From Pontibacter sp. HSC-36F09 (GTDB lineage Bacteria > Bacteroidota > Bacteroidia > Cytophagales > Hymenobacteraceae): a DNA stretch of 64,000 nucleotides. The notes under the pieces were generated by a model. The model was not told the DNA's origin. It was given only the letters and a program-made list of their open reading frames with translations, and did no database searches. The DNA lies in NCBI RefSeq assembly GCF_024171605.1, contig NZ_JALKAA010000001.1, positions 806,001-870,000 on the forward strand, given 5' to 3'. How positions within the stretch are numbered: the first letter of the stretch is position 1; the number at the start of each line of letters is the position of its first letter. This document shows, piece after piece, positions 1 to 8,503 of this stretch. A program made the position numbers and the translations under genes.

Positions 1-13
1 AAGGTTATACCGC

Positions 14-1468
14 GTGCTCCGACTCACGACTCTACAGCTGGTTTTTATTTTATTCGTATTAGGCAGCCTGCTCACTTTTCAGGCCTGCTCCAGTACTGCC
101 CGCCTTGATGCTATTGCCCCACCGGCTACCGTGGCGCATGCGCCCGTCTACCAGCCGAAGCTCTCTTCCATCAGCATACCTGTTTCCATTCCGCTGTCTG
201 CCATCGAAGACAAACTCAACCAGGAAATACAGGGCACGCTTTACAAAGATGATAACCTGGACGACGACGACTTGATGGTGACGGTGCTCAAAAAGGGCCG
301 CATGACCATCCGGGCTGAGAAGGATAAACTCTACTTTAGTGTGCCGCTGCAGGTATACGCCAAAGGCCGCTGGAACTGGAATCCCTGCAAGGCTTGCCCT
401 TCGTTCAGCAAAACCGAGTCTACTTCTTTTGATATGGTCGTGCAAACTGAAAGCCGCTTCGGCCTGACCGACGATTATAAAGTGAACACGAGCACGAGCA
501 GCAATTTTGAGTGGGGTAACACCAAGCCTTTCATTCATTTGGGTCCGCTCAAGATCGGACTTTCGCGCTTTATAGAGCCTGCCATGAAGCAGCAGATGAA
601 CACGATCGCCCGTCAGCTAGATAAGGAAATACAAGGCCGCCTGAACCTGCGCCAGTACGTGGCCGATACCTGGGTGCAAATGCAGCAGCCCGTGAAGCTG
701 GACAACAACCTGAATGCCTGGCTCACCGTGAGTCCGCAGGAAGTGCGAATGGCGCCCTTATATGCTGAGAATGGTAGTCTGCACACCCGCCTCGGCATCA
801 GCTCATTTATACGGGTGAGTACCGACGGCAAACCACAGACACAAGTAAACAAGAACCTGCCCCGCCTTATCATCGACAGTCGCCTGAACGACGACATACA
901 GATCGGGCTGACCGCGACCGTGCCCTATACCCATGCCAGCAGCTTACTACAGCAACAAGTGGCCAACCAAACCTATACCTTCGACGACGGTAAAAGTCAG
1001 CTTACCGTGAAAGACGCCGCCATCACCCCGAGCGGTGAGCAGCTGATCCTGATGCTGGATGTGGATGGGAAAACCAAAGCAGGCCTCTTCACCAAAAAGT
1101 TGGTCGGCAAGCTATACCTACGCGGCACGCCCTACTACGATCCACAGACCGCCTCCATCAAACTTCGCGACGCGGATTACGACTTCGACACCAAAGACAT
1201 GCTGCTGAACACGGCCAACTGGCTCGTTAAAAACAAATTCAAGGAGATGATCCAGAGTCAGGTGAACATACCGGTGCAGAGCCAGCTGACCGATGTGCGA
1301 AATATGCTGCAGAAGACGCTGAACCAGTCAGGTCGCCTGCACGAAGCCGTGCTGTTGCGTGGTGCCGTCAGCGAGCTGGCACTTGAAAACATCTACCTGA
1401 GCCCGACAGGTATACAGGCCGTTGTGAATGCACGCGGTACCCTCACGGCCACCATTGATAAGCTCTAA
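14..1468 (+). CDS. DUF4403 family lipoprotein
   Basis: A 484-residue exported protein of the DUF4403 family, function unknown. The N-terminus has a hydrophobic stretch ending in a lipobox-like FQAC (Cys25), so it is probably a lipoprotein. The mature part opens with the family's alternating pattern (SIPVSIPLSAIEDKLNQEI) and repeats similar beta-rich segments to the end, as in lipid-binding-like tandem folds. The start taken is a GTG at 14 because it gives a clean lipoprotein signal. The frame is open to the window edge, so an upstream start cannot be excluded. A strong bidirectional terminator follows 38 bp after the stop. The family call is from recalled sequence character. Confidence 0.8.
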   Translation: MLRLTTLQLVFILFVLGSLLTFQACSSTARLDAIAPPATVAHAPVYQPKLSSISIPVSIPLSAIEDKLNQEIQGTLYKDDNLDDDDLMVTVLKKGRMTIRAEKDKLYFSVPLQVYAKGRWNWNPCKACPSFSKTESTSFDMVVQTESRFGLTDDYKVNTSTSSNFEWGNTKPFIHLGPLKIGLSRFIEPAMKQQMNTIARQLDKEIQGRLNLRQYVADTWVQMQQPVKLDNNLNAWLTVSPQEVRMAPLYAENGSLHTRLGISSFIRVSTDGKPQTQVNKNLPRLIIDSRLNDDIQIGLTATVPYTHASSLLQQQVANQTYTFDDGKSQLTVKDAAITPSGEQLILMLDVDGKTKAGLFTKKLVGKLYLRGTPYYDPQTASIKLRDADYDFDTKDMLLNTANWLVKNKFKEMIQSQVNIPVQSQLTDVRNMLQKTLNQSGRLHEAVLLRGAVSELALENIYLSPTGIQAVVNARGTLTATIDKL

Positions 1469-1505
1469 CTCTGGATGCAGGACTTAAGACAGAAGTCTTT
1501 TTAAA

Positions 1506-1544
1506 AACGGGAAGGGCTGCCAGGTATGGCAGCCCTTCCCGTTT
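1506..1544. terminator. Bidirectional intrinsic terminator
   Basis: Perfect 16-bp inverted repeat (AACGGGAAGGGCTGCC and its complement) with a six-base loop AGGTAT. It sits between the convergent DUF4403 and LolA-like genes, with A-rich and T-rich flanks. The loop is the genome's dispersed AGGTAT(A) motif. Confidence 0.85.
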
Positions 1545-1599
1545 CTTCTCTTCTATACCGGGCCGGCATAAAATGATTCGGTGTCTTGTATCCCAGCAA

Positions 1600-2328
1600 C
1601 TAAAGTTTCTCGATTGGCGTGGGGCTGTTGAAAACGCTATCTGGCACCTCGGCTGGAGCCGCTATGTTGGTCAGCTTGAATTCACCTTGGGAGTTGCTGC
1701 GGTCGGAGGCCAGTTTTATACTTCCGTAGTCTTTGTAATCGCTCCAGCGCCGGGTAAAAGAGGGCTCGGCATCCTCTGCGCTTCGGAAGAAGGCCCACTG
1801 CGTTACCAGTCCCTGCTCCTTATCCACCCATAGTTTATACTTGTTTTGCGGCGTGAGGCCCACTTGGGCAAAGGTCATCTCCAGCACATCGGCCGGGGCC
1901 CCCTCCAGGGTTTGCTCCTCGCCCACATACCGGAGCGTTACGCCCTCGTCCTGCAGCTTAAAGGGCATCACGAGCCAATAGGAGTTGTTTATCCAGAGGG
2001 CATAGGCGCGCTCCAGCAGCTTCTGTTTCTCCTCCGAGTTCTGCAGCTCCTGGCCCTCTACGTATACTTTGCCGTCCTTGGTGTCTGTGTTAATAATGGC
2101 CACGAGGCTGTCTTGCTCCCAACGGAAGCGGTTCTGGTGTTTGTCCCATACCTGGTACTGGTTGTTGAAGGTCCAGGCAAGGTAGCGGGTGTCGTTCCAG
2201 CCTTTCTCCCCGCCCATGTTTTCCATCACCTCCCGGGCTATACTTTTGGCTTTATCGTCAGGGCTTTGGGCGCAGCCGGACAGCAGCAGGAACAGCAACA
2301 GCGGTTGGAGGAGGTTTCGTAGCGACAT
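1600..2328 (-). CDS. LolA-like lipoprotein (DUF6503-like)
   Basis: A 242-residue lipoprotein. The start at 2328 is preferred over an upstream ATG at 2388 because it begins directly at the signal (MSLRNLLQ, hydrophobic run, lipobox LLSGC). The body has the beta-strand layout of LolA/LolB-type lipoprotein-binding folds: paired aromatic strands (YLAWTFNNQYQVWD), a middle WLVMPFKL segment and a late strand pair containing KLWVDKEQGLVTQWAFF. It resembles the Bacteroidota DUF6503 group, but I cannot verify that. The role is unknown; carrying or sensing a hydrophobic ligand in the periplasm would be inference. It stands alone, convergent with DUF4403. Confidence 0.65.
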   Translation of the reverse strand: MSLRNLLQPLLLFLLLSGCAQSPDDKAKSIAREVMENMGGEKGWNDTRYLAWTFNNQYQVWDKHQNRFRWEQDSLVAIINTDTKDGKVYVEGQELQNSEEKQKLLERAYALWINNSYWLVMPFKLQDEGVTLRYVGEEQTLEGAPADVLEMTFAQVGLTPQNKYKLWVDKEQGLVTQWAFFRSAEDAEPSFTRRWSDYKDYGSIKLASDRSNSQGEFKLTNIAAPAEVPDSVFNSPTPIEKL

Positions 2329-2461
2329 CGGGCTATACTTTACGTTCGCTCCCGTGTACGGATTTATACCCGCGCAAGATGCCGCCATTGATAAGCTCTA
2401 GTTGCCAACCTAACATTTATCGCTGCCGTATCAAAAAGCTATCCTGATACTGACAAGCGAT

Positions 2462-3451
2462 ATGACCAAATCCATAACCAGCATTATATTCCCTCTCACA
2501 AAGAACACCTTCAACGGGTTTCTGGACAATGGCTCCCTGATGCTCGCAGCGGCACTGGCCTTCAACGCTATTTTCTCTATACCTCCGTTGTTGGTCATCA
2601 TCATACAGGCAGCCGGATTCTTTTTTGGCGAGCAAGCTGTTTCCGGTGAGCTTTCAACACAGATCTCCACCGCTATCGGCCCAAGCGCAGCCGAATCCAT
2701 CGAAAGTATTGTGCAGAATGCAGCTTTGAGCGAAGGAGGTGGTATAGCGTTTTGGATAGGTATAGGTACGTTGATTTTTGCTTCTACTACTTTTTTTGCC
2801 ACGCTGCAGGAGTCGCTGAACCGGGTATGGAACGTGAAGCCAAAGCCAACAAACGGGATCGTGAAGATGCTGAAAGTGCGCATGTTCTCTTTTGGCATCG
2901 TGCTGAGCATTGCCCTGCTGATGTTAGTGTCGCTTCTGCTGAGTGCGGTCATCTCCATCCTGAGCGATTACCTCCGGGCCATTTTCGACAACTACCTGAC
3001 GTTTATATCGCCTGATGTGCTCTACTTCCTTATCAAAGCGATGGATTTCATCCTGTCGGTTGGTATCATCACGGCCCTGTTCTCACTTATTTTCAAGTAC
3101 CTGCCTGATGCCTTTATCAAATGGAAAGATGTGTGGGTGGGCGCTTTGATCACGGCGCTACTGTTCACGATCGGCAAATTCCTGATCAGCTGGTTTATCA
3201 GTACCAGCGATCCGGGTTCGGCCTACGGAGCGGCAGGCTCCATCATCGTGATTCTGGTGTGGATCTATTACTCGTCGCTCATTGTACTGTTCGGGGCGGA
3301 GTTCACCCAGCAGTACGCTGCAGAGTTTGGCCAGGAGATCCGTCCGAAGGCCCATGCGGTGCTGTTCAGGGAGCAGGAAATCACCGATAACCCGCACGAC
3401 ATCTCCAGTGGCAGACCGAGGCCGGAAGGCAGGTTCAACAAGGCCAGCTAA
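2462..3451 (+). CDS. YihY/BrkB family inner-membrane protein
   Basis: A 329-residue polytopic membrane protein of the YihY/virulence-factor-BrkB family. About six hydrophobic helices are visible, with the family's typical early segment (LMLAAALAFNAIFSIPPLL) and the late GSIIVILVWIYYSSLIVLFGAEFTQQYA block near residues 245-280. The molecular function of the family is unsettled; the older ribonuclease BN label is considered wrong. The C-terminus is a hydrophilic tail of about 40 residues. It is a single gene, ending in a strong terminator shared with the convergent rlmN. Confidence 0.9.
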   Translation: MTKSITSIIFPLTKNTFNGFLDNGSLMLAAALAFNAIFSIPPLLVIIIQAAGFFFGEQAVSGELSTQISTAIGPSAAESIESIVQNAALSEGGGIAFWIGIGTLIFASTTFFATLQESLNRVWNVKPKPTNGIVKMLKVRMFSFGIVLSIALLMLVSLLLSAVISILSDYLRAIFDNYLTFISPDVLYFLIKAMDFILSVGIITALFSLIFKYLPDAFIKWKDVWVGALITALLFTIGKFLISWFISTSDPGSAYGAAGSIIVILVWIYYSSLIVLFGAEFTQQYAAEFGQEIRPKAHAVLFREQEITDNPHDISSGRPRPEGRFNKAS

Positions 3452-3469
3452 TCGCAAGCCCAGGTATAG

Positions 3470-3507
3470 CAAAGGGCCCCTGCTACAGGTATAGCAGGGG
3501 CCCTTTG
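3470..3507. terminator. Bidirectional intrinsic terminator
   Basis: Perfect 16-bp stem (CAAAGGGCCCCTGCTA and complement) with loop CAGGTA and a T run on the plus side. It serves the convergent YihY-family and rlmN genes. Two more CAGGTATAGC copies lie at 3461 and 3511, flanking the hairpin. Confidence 0.9.
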
Positions 3508-3526
3508 TTTCAGGTATAGCTTACGC

Positions 3527-4600
3527 TTAAGCGGGTTGTTTCTCTTTCACGGCGAGCTGTCCGCAGGCGGCGTCGATATCCTTGCCACGGCTGCGGCGCA
3601 CGTTCACCTGCACGCCACGGTCGGCGAGGTAATAGATAAAATTCTGCCAACGGTCTTCGTCGGTATTTTTAAAGTCAGCGTTCTCAATCGGGTTATACTC
3701 GATCAGGTTGATCTTGCAGGGGATCACTTTCGAGAAACGGTACAGTTCTTCAGCATCCTGCAGGGTATCGTTGAAGTTCTGGAACACAATGTACTCATAA
3801 GTCACTTTACGACCCGTCACCTCATGGAAGTGCTTCAGGGCATCCGTCAGCGCCTCTAGTGAGTTCGTTTCATTGATCGGCATGATCTGGTTGCGCTTCT
3901 CGTCGTTGGCGGCGTGCAGCGACAGGGCCAGGTTGGCTTTCACACCATCGTCAGCCATCTTCTTGATCATCTTGGCTATACCTGCTGTGCTCACCGTAAT
4001 GCGGCGTGCGGCCATACCTAAGCCATCGTGTGCCGTGATACGCTCAATGCTCTTCATCACGTTGGCATAGTTCAGCATCGGCTCACCCATACCCATGTAC
4101 ACGATGTTGGAAAGCGGCTGACCATACTGCTCCAGACTTTGCTGGTTGATGCGCACTACCTGGTCATAAATCTCGGCGGCATCGAGGTTACGCACGCGGT
4201 CCATGTAGCCGGTGGCGCAGAACTTGCAGGTAAGCGAGCAACCCACCTGGCTACTCACGCAGGCGGTTTTGCGCTCTTCGTGAGGTATGAGCACACCTTC
4301 CACAATGTTGTTGTCGTGCAGTTTGAAAGCAGACTTGATGGTGCCGTCGTTGCTGATCTGCTTGGTGGCTACCTGCACCGCGTTGATGGCAAAGTGCTGG
4401 TCCAGCTTTTCGCGCAGGGCCAGGCTCACGTTGTTCATCTCGTCAAACGACTGCGCTGAGTGCTTCCAGATCCACTCATAGACCTGCTTGGCACGGAACG
4501 CTTTCTCGCCCTGCTCCACGAGCCAGGCCTTCAGGTCGTCCAGGGACAGCTTACGAATGTCTTTTTTATTTAAAACGGGGATGTCTGCAATCAAATTCAT
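3527..4600 (-). CDS. rlmN: 23S rRNA (adenine-2503-C2)-methyltransferase RlmN
   Basis: A 357-residue dual-specificity radical-SAM methyltransferase that makes m2A at 23S rRNA A2503 and tRNA A37. Visible are the radical-SAM cluster motif in VGCSLTCKFCATG (about residues 118-130), the MGMGEPMLNY glycine loop, the STAGI and SLHAAND segments, and the C-terminal catalytic Cys in AACGQL. Length is normal. Its start is 22 bp from the stop of the upstream thioesterase gene, so co-transcription is possible. Two TAnnTTTG boxes (complement of 4605-4620) also offer a nearby promoter. Confidence 0.97.
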   Translation of the reverse strand: MNLIADIPVLNKKDIRKLSLDDLKAWLVEQGEKAFRAKQVYEWIWKHSAQSFDEMNNVSLALREKLDQHFAINAVQVATKQISNDGTIKSAFKLHDNNIVEGVLIPHEERKTACVSSQVGCSLTCKFCATGYMDRVRNLDAAEIYDQVVRINQQSLEQYGQPLSNIVYMGMGEPMLNYANVMKSIERITAHDGLGMAARRITVSTAGIAKMIKKMADDGVKANLALSLHAANDEKRNQIMPINETNSLEALTDALKHFHEVTGRKVTYEYIVFQNFNDTLQDAEELYRFSKVIPCKINLIEYNPIENADFKNTDEDRWQNFIYYLADRGVQVNVRRSRGKDIDAACGQLAVKEKQPA

Positions 4601-4621
4601 ACCACAAAATTACAAAAATAC

Positions 4622-5050
4622 TCAGGCTTTAGTTTCAATCCGGGCTTTTACTTCGTCGGGCAGTGCCATTAATTTTCGTTCCTGGTAGTTGAAGCACAGC
4701 ATACCGGTCTTGGCGCGGGCTACTTCCTTGCCATTTTGGTTCAGCACGTGGTACGTAATATCGAAGCCATACCTGTGCACATCGTCGAAAGCCAGCCGCA
4801 GCGTGAGCACATCGCCGTAGAATCCTTCGCCCTTGTACTCGATGGCGACATCGGCCATAATCAGGCTGGCCCCGCCCAGGTCGAGCTCGGTATAGCCGAA
4901 ATGTTGGAGCAACTGCAAACGGGCTTCGTGCAGGATGGAGAGCAGCGCATCGTTACCCAAATGGGCGCCGTAATTCAGGTCTGTGATGCGGACAGGTATA
5001 GAAGCCTCGAAAGAGACATGGTCAGGTATAGCTACTTTGATGCGGGGCAT
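4622..5050 (-). CDS. Acyl-CoA thioesterase (4HBT hot-dog family)
   Basis: A 142-residue single hot-dog domain protein of the 4-hydroxybenzoyl-CoA thioesterase type. The signature helix region (DLNYGAHLGNDALLSILHEARLQLLQ) contains the expected acidic and glycine residues, followed by the YKGEGFYGDVLTLRLAF and YDITYHVLNQNGKEVARAKTGMLCF-like strands. It probably hydrolyses acyl-CoA or an aromatic CoA ester in the cytoplasm; the substrate cannot be read from sequence. It lies just upstream of rlmN on the same strand, 21 bases apart. Confidence in the fold is high, in the substrate low. Confidence 0.85.
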   Translation of the reverse strand: MPRIKVAIPDHVSFEASIPVRITDLNYGAHLGNDALLSILHEARLQLLQHFGYTELDLGGASLIMADVAIEYKGEGFYGDVLTLRLAFDDVHRYGFDITYHVLNQNGKEVARAKTGMLCFNYQERKLMALPDEVKARIETKA

Positions 5051-5101
5051 GGGGTGAATTGTTAAATGGTTAAATTGTTGAATAGTTGGTTGTGTACGAT
5101 T

Positions 5102-5122
5102 GGGCAGGTCGCGACCTGTCCC
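5102..5122. repeat. REP-like palindrome GGGCAGGTCGCGACCTGTCCC
   Basis: Near-perfect palindrome centred on TCGCGA (arms GACAGGTCGC-like with one mismatch). It is not followed by a T tract in either direction, so it is not an ordinary terminator. I recall similar CAGGTCGCGACCTG elements in intergenic DNA of other Bacteroidota; that is memory, not a search. Confidence 0.45.
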
Positions 5123-5331
5123 TACGGTAACTAAAACGCTCTTGAAAAAGAATGTCCTAATTAACTGCGTATAAGTAGAGTTAGAGTTAGAAAAGTAGTG
5201 AGTTAGGAAATCAAGCCGCGGAACAGTATAGCACGTTCATCATCCCTCCATAGTCATTCCTAATTATTCATTCCTTATTCCTCACTATTCATTAATCATT
5301 ATTCATTCCTCATTATTCTCCAACCATTGCT

Positions 5332-5339
5332 TACATTTG
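5332..5339 (+). promoter_or_regulatory. Candidate -7 box (TACATTTG) for mnmD
   Basis: Matches the Bacteroidota consensus TAnnTTTG exactly and ends 18 bp before the mnmD ATG. No clear TTTG at the usual upstream spacing. Confidence 0.4.
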
Positions 5340-5357
5340 TAAAGTAAACAAATAATC

Positions 5358-6035
5358 ATGCATCTCGAAATCAGGCAGACCAAAGACGGCTCCAACACCC
5401 TGTATGTGCCCGAACTGAACGAGCACTACCACTCGGTGCATGGCGCTTTGCAGGAGTCGCAGCATGTCTTCATTAAGCACGGACTGGAGCATGTGCTTAA
5501 TCTCCGTAAAGACATCAAAATACTGGAGGTAGGATTTGGCACCGGCCTCAACGCCATCCTCACCTACCCTTTTGCATTGGCTCAAAAAGCCTTCATCCAA
5601 TACGATACCCTGGAGAAGTTTCCGCTGACCATGGACGTAGTAGAGCAACTGCAGTTTGATAAAGTGATCCTCAACCCGGAACTGCACGATGCGTTTCTGG
5701 AGTTGCACAAAGCCCCCTGGAACGAGCCGGTCGATGTGATCCCCTATTTTACTTTACAAAAGATCCACGAAACACTCGAGGAGTTCGTGCCGCCACGCGC
5801 TTACTACGACCTGATCTACTTCGACGCCTTTGCCCCCGAGAAGCAGCCCGAGCTGTGGTCTGACGAGATGTTTGCCAAGCTGTTTCAGGCTACCCGCCCT
5901 GGTGGTGTACTGGTTACCTACTGTGCGAAGGGCTCGTTTAAGCGCAGCCTCAAAGCAGCCGGCTACGAAGTAGAGGCCCTGCCGGGCCCTCCGGGCAAGC
6001 GTGAAATGACCCGCGGCCTCCGATCAGTCGAGTAA
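5358..6035 (+). CDS. mnmD: tRNA 5-methylaminomethyl-2-thiouridine methyltransferase MnmD
   Basis: A 225-residue SAM-dependent methyltransferase equivalent to the N-terminal (MnmC2) domain of E. coli MnmC. It completes mnm5s2U34 on tRNA. Visible motifs are EVGFGTGLNAIL (SAM-binding loop, near residue 55), YFDAFAPEKQPELWS (about residues 153-168) and VTYCAKGSFKR near the C-terminus, followed by the family's PPGKREMTRG ending. The FAD domain of fused MnmC is absent, which is usual for Bacteroidota. It is 66 bp upstream of the glutathione peroxidase start. Confidence 0.93.
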   Translation: MHLEIRQTKDGSNTLYVPELNEHYHSVHGALQESQHVFIKHGLEHVLNLRKDIKILEVGFGTGLNAILTYPFALAQKAFIQYDTLEKFPLTMDVVEQLQFDKVILNPELHDAFLELHKAPWNEPVDVIPYFTLQKIHETLEEFVPPRAYYDLIYFDAFAPEKQPELWSDEMFAKLFQATRPGGVLVTYCAKGSFKRSLKAAGYEVEALPGPPGKREMTRGLRSVE

Positions 6036-6101
6036 AACTTTTTCTCTCGTTTTCGGTTGAGGTATAATATACCTGAAGTAGAAAACATACCCAAACGAAC
6101 G

Positions 6102-6641
6102 ATGCACAATCAAAATAATAATAGTCCATTTTATGATCTTTCGGCCACATCATTGCAGGGCAAGGAAGTGGACATGGATGACTTAAAGGGAAAAGTCGTG
6201 CTGGTAGTGAACACGGCCAGCCACTGCGGTTTCACGCCTCAGTACGAAGGCCTGGAAAACCTCTATAAAAAATACAAGGACGATGGATTGGTGATACTTG
6301 GCTTCCCTTGTAACCAGTTTGGCAACCAGGAGCCGGGCGGCAAAGAAGAAATAGAGCAGGGCTGCCTGATCAATTATGGCGTTAGTTTCCCGATGATGGA
6401 GAAAGTGGACGTAAATGGCCCCAATGCCCATCCGGTATTTCAGTATCTGAAGTCGGAACTGGGTGGTCTGCTGGGCAGCCGGGTGAAATGGAACTTCACT
6501 AAATTCCTGATCGATGCCAACGGAAAGCCGGTAAAACGCTATGCTCCGATCACCAAACCCGAGAAAATAACACCGGATATAGAGCGCCTGCTGCAGAAAA
6601 CCCAGGTGACACCAGACAGAGTAGAACAAGCTAACAAATAG
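6102..6641 (+). CDS. Glutathione peroxidase family thiol peroxidase
   Basis: A 179-residue peroxidase of the GPx family, Cys type. The peroxidatic Cys is in NTASHCGFTPQYEGL, the catalytic Gln in GFPCNQFGNQEPG and the Trp/Asn in VKWNFTKFLID; length is normal. The ATG at 6102 is chosen; an in-frame TTG at 6057 would add 15 unlikely residues. Bacterial members usually take electrons from thioredoxin rather than glutathione. The genome makes bacillithiol judging from bshC, so the name should not be read as glutathione dependence. It may be transcribed with mnmD. Confidence 0.93.
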   Translation: MHNQNNNSPFYDLSATSLQGKEVDMDDLKGKVVLVVNTASHCGFTPQYEGLENLYKKYKDDGLVILGFPCNQFGNQEPGGKEEIEQGCLINYGVSFPMMEKVDVNGPNAHPVFQYLKSELGGLLGSRVKWNFTKFLIDANGKPVKRYAPITKPEKITPDIERLLQKTQVTPDRVEQANK

Positions 6642-6911
6642 TATATCAGCAAGTTGCAAATCTCAACTCAGGGACTGATTATATGGTCGAACAGGTATAG
6701 CAGGCTTAGTCTATACCTTCGTTTTATACCAAGCTGCTTAATCTTAGCCCCTAACAGCCATGTTTCATCTTAACAAAGTATAAAACAGCCACTTACAATT
6801 CCACTCGTCTGATTTTTTTTCGGGCTCTGCTACAAAAATTGTTTTATTTCTGGAATTAAGTCTTATTTTGCATTGTCTTAAAGCATTGAAAGCAAATCAA
6901 CAGGAAGCAAA

Positions 6912-7229
6912 ATGAAGAAATTATTACAGAAAGTGGTGAAGCCTTTGGTAACCCCATTCAAGGCGAAGTACGAAGTAGTGTGCACGACTTACCAGGTAAT
7001 CCCTGGCCTGCCCGTTAACAAGAACGAGTCAAGACACCAGTTTGAGCGCGGCGCAGTTTTGGAGGCCCGTGAATTTTACAGCAAAGTGGTAACCTCAGAC
7101 ATGACCCGCACCATGGCACCTGTTGAAGTGCAGCTGCGCAAAATTTACCTCGGCGGCAAAACAATTGAGCAGGCTGAATTCGGCCCTGTCGCCCAGCTCC
7201 GCCAGGCGGTGAATGGCAAGAAGAAATAA
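6912..7229 (+). CDS. Small conserved-looking protein of unknown function
   Basis: A 105-residue basic protein that I do not recognise. It starts with a basic amphipathic stretch (MKKLLQKVVKPLVTPFKAKY), has no signal peptide or clear membrane helix, and ends in lysines (NGKKK). It has one Cys (in VVCTTYQ) and a run of charged, probably beta/alpha segments. It follows a 270-bp leader without ORFs and is followed directly by a strong terminator, so it looks like a monocistronic, well-delimited gene. Codon usage resembles its neighbours. No function can be given. Confidence 0.75.
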   Translation: MKKLLQKVVKPLVTPFKAKYEVVCTTYQVIPGLPVNKNESRHQFERGAVLEAREFYSKVVTSDMTRTMAPVEVQLRKIYLGGKTIEQAEFGPVAQLRQAVNGKKK

Positions 7230-7251
7230 ACGCTATCGGCGTCCCTTACTC

Positions 7252-7287
7252 AAAGCCCCGTTGCAGACCTGCAGCGGGGCTTTTTGT
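7252..7287 (+). terminator. Intrinsic terminator
   Basis: Stem AAAGCCCCG-TGCAG with its complement around a three-base loop, then TTTTTG; 22 bp after the stop of the small protein at 6912. Confidence 0.9.
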
Positions 7288-7414
7288 TGCCAGTCCGGTG
7301 CCATCTGGCTAACTCTCTCTAACATCTGTGTGGAGCTTGCGTAATACTGCAAACCAACTATATAGGAAAATCATCCTCCCACCCCAGACCCTGCCAAACG
7401 CACCCCGAAAGACC

Positions 7415-8503
7415 ATGAAAAACGCTGCAGTCATTGCGCTGAGAACTGTGGCTACCATACTCATCATAGCGACCTTTGTGCCGCTACTGCCTTTTAAGGA
7501 CTGGTATATCCGCATCTTTGATTTTCCAAGAGCCCAGCTATTTGTCATGGCCGCCCTGATACTGCTCTTTTTCCTGGGTATGCGTCTGTGGCGCTTCGGC
7601 TTAGACAAAATCTTACTGATGGGGCTGGTCGTCTCTCTTGCCTATGAGGCAGTGAATATTTATCCCTATACCTCCCTCTCCCCTGTAGAGGTGAAACCGG
7701 CGCCTGCCGATGCCCCCGAGAATGGACAATTGAGTATCCTAGTCGCCAATGTGTACCAGTATAATGTGGAGCACCAGTTGCTTGTTAACCTGATAAAGGA
7801 ACGTAACCCCGATCTGCTGCTCACACTGGAGACGGATAGCATTTGGCAGGAAGCCCTGCGCCCCGCCACCGACGCTTTCCCGGAGCGTGTCACCATCCCC
7901 CTGTCGAACACCTACGGCATGCACCTGTACAGCAAGCTGCCCCTTCGCCAGACACGCATCCGGCATTTGCTCGACAAGGAAATTCCTTCTATTGAAACTT
8001 ATGTGCAACTGCGAAACGGCGTATGGGTGGAACTGCATGCCGTTCATCCCAAACCGCCCGTTCCTACAGAAGATGATGACTCCAAAAAGCGTGATGCGGA
8101 GATTGTACTGGTCGGCAAAGAAGTGAAGCGCTCTGACTACCCCGTGATTGTGGCCGGGGATTTCAACGATGTGGCCTGGTCGAATACCACCCTCTTGTTT
8201 CAGGAAGTGAGCGGCCTGCTGGACCCGCGCATAGGCCGTGGTTTTTACAACACCTTCCACGCCAGGTATAAGCTGCTGCGATGGCCCCTAGATCATGTCT
8301 TTCACTCTGACCACTTCAAGCTGGTGAAACTGGAACGCCTGCCGGACATCAACTCCGATCACTTCCCGATGATGGCTACTCTAAGTTTTGAGCCTGAGAA
8401 CAAATATGAGCAGAAAAAGCCGCAGCCCGATGAGGACACGGCAGAAGAAGCCACTAAGACCATAGAAGAGGGCAAAGTGGAGGCGCAGGAAGAAGATGAT
8501 TAA
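7415..8503 (+). CDS. Membrane-anchored endonuclease/exonuclease/phosphatase family protein
   Basis: A 362-residue protein with about three N-terminal membrane helices (residues 5-90) and a C-terminal EEP domain. Metal and catalytic motifs are visible: ILVANVYQYN, the ETDSIWQEAL acidic motif, the GDFNDVAWS motif, LDHVFHSDHF and SDHFPMMA. Such proteins cleave phosphodiesters; the substrate is unknown. The start at 7415 is chosen because the upstream extension to 7328 is not hydrophobic or conserved-looking. The C-terminal tail is highly acidic and Glu-rich. Its stop overlaps tail-to-tail by four bases (TTAA) with the convergent 5-formyl-THF cyclo-ligase. Confidence 0.85.
   Translation: MKNAAVIALRTVATILIIATFVPLLPFKDWYIRIFDFPRAQLFVMAALILLFFLGMRLWRFGLDKILLMGLVVSLAYEAVNIYPYTSLSPVEVKPAPADAPENGQLSILVANVYQYNVEHQLLVNLIKERNPDLLLTLETDSIWQEALRPATDAFPERVTIPLSNTYGMHLYSKLPLRQTRIRHLLDKEIPSIETYVQLRNGVWVELHAVHPKPPVPTEDDDSKKRDAEIVLVGKEVKRSDYPVIVAGDFNDVAWSNTTLLFQEVSGLLDPRIGRGFYNTFHARYKLLRWPLDHVFHSDHFKLVKLERLPDINSDHFPMMATLSFEPENKYEQKKPQPDEDTAEEATKTIEEGKVEAQEEDD

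Larger units (their letters stand above)
5051..5357. other. Intergenic region with low-complexity ATTCATT tracts
   Basis: About 300 bp between divergent genes with no credible ORF. It holds short purine-rich iterations around 5170-5200 (GTTAGA repeats), then a run of imperfect ATTCATT/ATTCCT units at about 5255-5320. A 21-base palindromic element lies at 5102-5122. The right end carries a TAnnTTTG box for mnmD. Confidence 0.6.

Noticed and set aside
1846..2322. A 158-codon plus-strand frame opposite the LolA-like lipoprotein
   Set aside because: Shadow of a gene with a clear signal peptide on the other strand; no features of its own.
5255..5320. ATTCATT-like iterations as a possible CRISPR or tandem-repeat array
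   Set aside because: Units are short, imperfect and without spacers of constant length; simple low-complexity DNA.
6057..6101. TTG start 15 codons upstream for the glutathione peroxidase
   Set aside because: The extension passes through two copies of the dispersed motif and is unlike any GPx N-terminus; the ATG at 6102 gives the usual length.
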